A stretch of DNA of 7,508 nt from CAMDPA01 sp050186055 (GTDB lineage Bacteria; Pseudomonadota; Alphaproteobacteria; Rhizobiales; Hyphomicrobiaceae). Below are positions 5,161 through 7,508 of this stretch, in pieces. The stretch lies in contig JBFWYV010000250.1 in assembly GCA_050186055.1 (NCBI GenBank), positions 1 through 7,508 of the forward strand, in the 5' to 3' direction. The first letter of the stretch is position 1. Each line of letters begins with the position of its first letter. Below the pieces are notes generated by a model that was not told where the DNA came from, ran no database searches, and saw only the letters and a program-made list of their open reading frames with translations. A program made the position numbers and the translations under genes.

Positions 5161-6003
5161 ATGAGCCTGCTCGCTATCCCGTTTCCGCAGTTCGATCCCG
5201 TCGCGCTCTCGCTGGGACCGTTCACGGTCAAGTGGTACGGCCTTGCCTATATGGCCGGACTGCTGCTCGGCTGGCTCTACATCCGCCGCCTGCTCGGCGA
5301 ACGGGACCTCTGGCTCGACTCCACCCCCCCGTTCGCGATCGCCAAGGTCGACGACCTCCTCCTGTATGTCACCCTGGGCGTGGTGATCGGAGGACGCCTC
5401 GGCCACGTTCTGTTCTACGAGCCTGCCCACTATTTCGCCAACCCGATCGAGATCATCCAGATCTGGAGAGGCGGCATGGCGTTCCACGGCGGGCTGCTCG
5501 GCACCGGCATCGCCATCCTGGCGTTTGCCCGCCGCAACGGCATCTCCATCTGGAGCGTCATGGATCTCGTGTCGGCTGCCGTCCCCTTCGGCCTGCTGTT
5601 CGGACGGCTTGCGAACTTCATCAATGGGGAAATCGTCGGTTCGAAAACATCGATGCCGTGGGGCATGATCTTCCCGGGCTGGGGGCCCGACCCGCGCCAT
5701 CCCGCCATGCTGTATGAGGCCGCGCTCGAAGGGATCGCCTTGTTCCTCGTGCTCCGCTATTTCACGCACGCAAGACAATCGCTCAAGACCCCCGGTTTGA
5801 CGACCGGCTGGTTCCTCATTTTCTACGGCGGCGTGCGCATTTTCTGCGAGCTGTTCAAGATCGTCGACTATCGGCTGTTCGTTTCCGACATACCGATCAC
5901 CAAAGGCATGGTCTACTCGGTGCCGATGATCCTGCTCGGCGCGTGGTTCCTCCACCTCGCACGCAGCCGCGCAACGCTCCCGGTCTCACCGCGCGATGCC
6001 TGA
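5161..6003 (+). CDS. lgt: Prolipoprotein diacylglyceryl transferase Lgt
   Basis: Lgt transfers the diacylglyceryl group of phosphatidylglycerol to the lipobox cysteine of prolipoproteins, the first step of bacterial lipoprotein maturation, in the inner membrane. The 280-residue length is standard. Signatures in order: KWYGLAYMAG with Tyr26; GGRLGHVLFYEP (77-88); RGGMAFHGGLLG (103-114) with His109; the Lgt signature FGRLANFINGEIVG (147-160), whose Arg149, Asn152 and Glu157 correspond to Arg143, Asn146 and Glu151 of the E. coli enzyme; HPAMLYEA (180-187); and GGVRIFCELF (223-232). About seven hydrophobic segments span the chain. GAAGG at 5149-5153 gives the ribosome site and is part of an inverted repeat. 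The gene is downstream of xdhC without a clear promoter of its own, so read-through from xdhC is possible. It converges with the OmpA-like gene, with only 53 bp between the stops. Confidence 0.97.
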   Translation: MSLLAIPFPQFDPVALSLGPFTVKWYGLAYMAGLLLGWLYIRRLLGERDLWLDSTPPFAIAKVDDLLLYVTLGVVIGGRLGHVLFYEPAHYFANPIEIIQIWRGGMAFHGGLLGTGIAILAFARRNGISIWSVMDLVSAAVPFGLLFGRLANFINGEIVGSKTSMPWGMIFPGWGPDPRHPAMLYEAALEGIALFLVLRYFTHARQSLKTPGLTTGWFLIFYGGVRIFCELFKIVDYRLFVSDIPITKGMVYSVPMILLGAWFLHLARSRATLPVSPRDA

Positions 6004-6056
6004 CGCTCGCCTTGCCAACTCCCCCGATAGTGGGAAAATCACCGATGGGGCCGAGA

Positions 6057-7079
6057 CTACCTGTTCGTCAGCTTCAGCTCGATACGGCGGTTGCGTTGCA
6101 GCACCTCCGGACTGTCACCCGGTTCGAGCGGCCGGAACTCGCCATAGCCGGCCGCCACCAGCCGCTCCGGCGACACCCCGCGCGAGATCAGATACCGCAC
6201 CACCGAGATCGCGCGCGCTGTCGACAACTCCCAGTTCGATGGAAACTGCGGCGAGTTGATCGGCCTGATATCCGTGTGCCCATCGACCTGCAAGGCCCAG
6301 TTGATCTCCTTCGGAATGGACCGCTCCAGCTCGACAATGGCTGTCGCCAGCTGATCGATCGCCTGCAGCCCCTCCGGCGTCATCGTTGCCTGACCCGAGG
6401 GAAACAGCACCTCTGACTGGAACACGAACCGGTCTCCGACCACGCGGATGTCCTTCCGGTTCTTCAGCAACTCGCGAAGGCGGCCGAAGAAATCCGAGCG
6501 GTAGCGCTGTAGCTCCTGCACCTGCCGCGCCAGAGCGGCGTTGAGCCGACTGCCGAGATCCCTGATCCGATCCTGCGCTGCCTGATCCTTTTTCTCGGAG
6601 GCCTCCAGTGCATCGTTGAGCGCTGCGATCTGCCGGCGCAGCGCCAGGAGCTGCTCGTTGAGGATGTCGACCTTGGTCAGCGCCTCTGCCGAAATCTTCT
6701 TCTGCTCGTCGAGTTCCGAGCCGAGATTCGAAATGCGCAGCCCCGCGCTCTTCGCATCCTGATCGCTTTTCGACGAAAGCCCCTGCAGCCGCGCATTATC
6801 CGCTCTGACACTCGCCAATGTAGCCTGCAGAAGCGACAGTTCGTCGGAAGCGGACTTTGATTTCGTCTTTTCCAGAGATAGCAGGTTCGTCAGTTCGCTG
6901 ATCTGCCGGTTGAGCTTCCTGAGTGCATCGTCTTTGCCGCCCAGCTCCTGGCTGACGAAGTTATGCGCCAGCATGAAGATCGTCAGCAGGAACATGAAGA
7001 CCAGAAGCAGCGTCGACAGCATGTCGACGTATCCCGGCCAGAACTCTCCGTGCTCGGCTGACCTGCGCACGCGGGCCAT
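6057..7079 (-). CDS. OmpA/MotB-like peptidoglycan-binding inner-membrane protein
   Basis: The 340-residue protein has a short cytoplasmic N-terminus, one transmembrane helix (about 16-40, PGYVDMLSTLLLVFMFLL), a long coiled coil (about 45-205, Leu/Lys/Glu-rich heptads) and a C-terminal OmpA domain (about 211-338). The OmpA domain shows LFPSGQATMTPEG (225-237), VDGHTDIRP (265-273), NWELSTARAISVVRYL (282-297) and RNRRIEL (329-335), the usual peptidoglycan-contact elements. Asp19, at the start of the membrane helix, is placed like the ion-carrying aspartate of MotB, TolR and ExbD. The protein should be the peptidoglycan-anchored half of an ion-driven complex with the channel subunit encoded just upstream. 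Only 3 nt separate the upstream stop from this ATG. The coiled coil is much longer than in flagellar MotB, and no flagellar gene is nearby, so a role other than flagellar rotation is likely. The exact function is unknown. Confidence 0.9.
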   Translation of the reverse strand: MARVRRSAEHGEFWPGYVDMLSTLLLVFMFLLTIFMLAHNFVSQELGGKDDALRKLNRQISELTNLLSLEKTKSKSASDELSLLQATLASVRADNARLQGLSSKSDQDAKSAGLRISNLGSELDEQKKISAEALTKVDILNEQLLALRRQIAALNDALEASEKKDQAAQDRIRDLGSRLNAALARQVQELQRYRSDFFGRLRELLKNRKDIRVVGDRFVFQSEVLFPSGQATMTPEGLQAIDQLATAIVELERSIPKEINWALQVDGHTDIRPINSPQFPSNWELSTARAISVVRYLISRGVSPERLVAAGYGEFRPLEPGDSPEVLQRNRRIELKLTNR

Positions 7080-7082
7080 GGC

Positions 7083-7508
7083 TCAGCTCCTCCTGGCCGG
7101 GAGCTTGGCTGCCAGATCCTTCAGTGCCGTCGCCACCTCTTGGTTTTGCGTCGCCTGCTCGTCCACCCATTGCCGCACGATATTCTGCTCGGCGCGCATC
7201 TGATTGACGAGCTGGCTGACCCCGCTGGCAAGCTCCTGCATGGTCTCGTTGGCCACGCCGGCCCCGTCGCCGGATCCGGTAAGACGATCGGAGATCTCAG
7301 CGATGCCGCGCTGCACCTCGAACAGGGCGCCGTAAAGCTGCCGGTTGATATCGCTCCCGCTCGTGGTGTCGCCCGGTGTAAGCTCGGTGATTCCCGACAG
7401 CCACTCCTCGAGCTCGTTATAGAACCGGTTGTGCGCATGGCTGGCCTGCAGCTCGAGAAAGCCGAGCACCAGCGATCCCGACAGACCCAGCAGCGACGAC
7501 GAGAACGC
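7083..7508 (-). CDS. MotA/TolQ/ExbB-like proton channel subunit, C-terminal part (partial)
   Basis: Only the last 141 residues are inside the window; the frame is open to the right edge. The first visible residues, AFSSSLLGLSGSLVLGFLELQA, form the last transmembrane helix, with the Ser/Gly/Leu pattern of the channel-lining helix of MotA/TolQ/ExbB-type proteins. FYNELEEWLSGITEL and a predicted helical tail of more than 100 residues follow, ending in LKDLAAKLPARRS. Tails of this length are not found in plain ExbB or TolQ and resemble the MotA-like proteins that accompany OmpA-domain partners in Hyphomicrobiales. The TGA lies 3 nt before the start of the OmpA-like gene and the coding end contains that gene's ribosome site, so the two are translationally coupled and probably form one membrane complex. 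Confidence 0.8.
   Translation of the reverse strand, partial: AFSSSLLGLSGSLVLGFLELQASHAHNRFYNELEEWLSGITELTPGDTTSGSDINRQLYGALFEVQRGIAEISDRLTGSGDGAGVANETMQELASGVSQLVNQMRAEQNIVRQWVDEQATQNQEVATALKDLAAKLPARRS
7087..7094 (-). promoter_or_regulatory. Ribosome binding site of the OmpA-like gene inside the upstream CDS
   Basis: AGGAGGAG on the minus strand ends 7 nt before the ATG at 7079 and lies inside the last codons of the channel-subunit gene. This supports coupled translation and matched amounts of the two proteins. Confidence 0.8.

Noticed and set aside
5107..5955. 282-codon minus-strand open frame opposite lgt
   Set aside because: Shadow of lgt; extremely rich in charged residues with no recognisable domain.
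6021..6050. Possible terminator between the convergent lgt and OmpA-like genes (CCCC and GGGG arms with a GTG/CAC inner pair)
   Set aside because: The helix is interrupted by a large internal loop and lacks a T tract on either strand; too weak to call.
1..7508. CRISPR arrays, insertion sequences, tRNA genes, phage genes, toxin-antitoxin or defence systems
   Set aside because: No regularly spaced repeats, terminal inverted repeats with transposase, tRNA-like folds or matching protein motifs were seen on either strand.

Overview
The window looks like chromosomal DNA of an alphaproteobacterium, probably of the Hyphomicrobiales type. It is GC-rich. At the left edge it carries a PhyR-type anti-anti-sigma regulator, a protein class confined to Alphaproteobacteria. 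It also holds a DUF2853 gene, a Tat-exported DUF1194 protein and a MotA/OmpA-like pair, all common in that group. I saw no tRNA, rRNA, CRISPR array, insertion sequence, phage or integrase signature. The gene set reads as ordinary core and accessory chromosome rather than a mobile island.

Layout, left to right: phyR-like (minus, runs off the left edge); a divergent gap of about 260 bp with a good sigma-70-like promoter facing right; a DUF1194 von Willebrand A-like secreted protein (plus); a formylglycine sulfatase / phosphonate monoester hydrolase-family enzyme (minus), whose stop overlaps the DUF1194 3' end by 16 bp; a DUF2853 protein (minus); a 360 bp divergent region rich in dyad symmetry; an XdhC-family molybdoenzyme maturation factor (plus); a 146 bp leader with two successive inverted repeats; lgt, prolipoprotein diacylglyceryl transferase (plus); and, convergent with lgt, an OmpA/MotB-like peptidoglycan-binding membrane protein preceded by the 3' end of a MotA/TolQ/ExbB-like channel subunit (both minus, translationally coupled, running off the right edge).

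The genes do not form one pathway. Two sub-systems can be read. The MotA-like and OmpA-like pair is almost certainly one ion-driven, peptidoglycan-anchored inner-membrane machine of the MotAB/TolQR/ExbBD superfamily. The OmpA-like protein and Lgt both act at the cell envelope. XdhC serves a molybdenum-cofactor hydroxylase that is not in this window. The sulfatase needs a formylglycine-generating enzyme that is also not here.

I found no convincing undescribed multi-gene system. The points most worth checking are non-coding: the dyad cluster between DUF2853 and xdhC, and a lgt leader whose Shine-Dalgarno sequence lies inside one arm of a perfect inverted repeat. The changed motif in XdhC and the non-flagellar MotA/OmpA pair come next. 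All structural and functional statements come from reading the sequence; no search or folding program was run.
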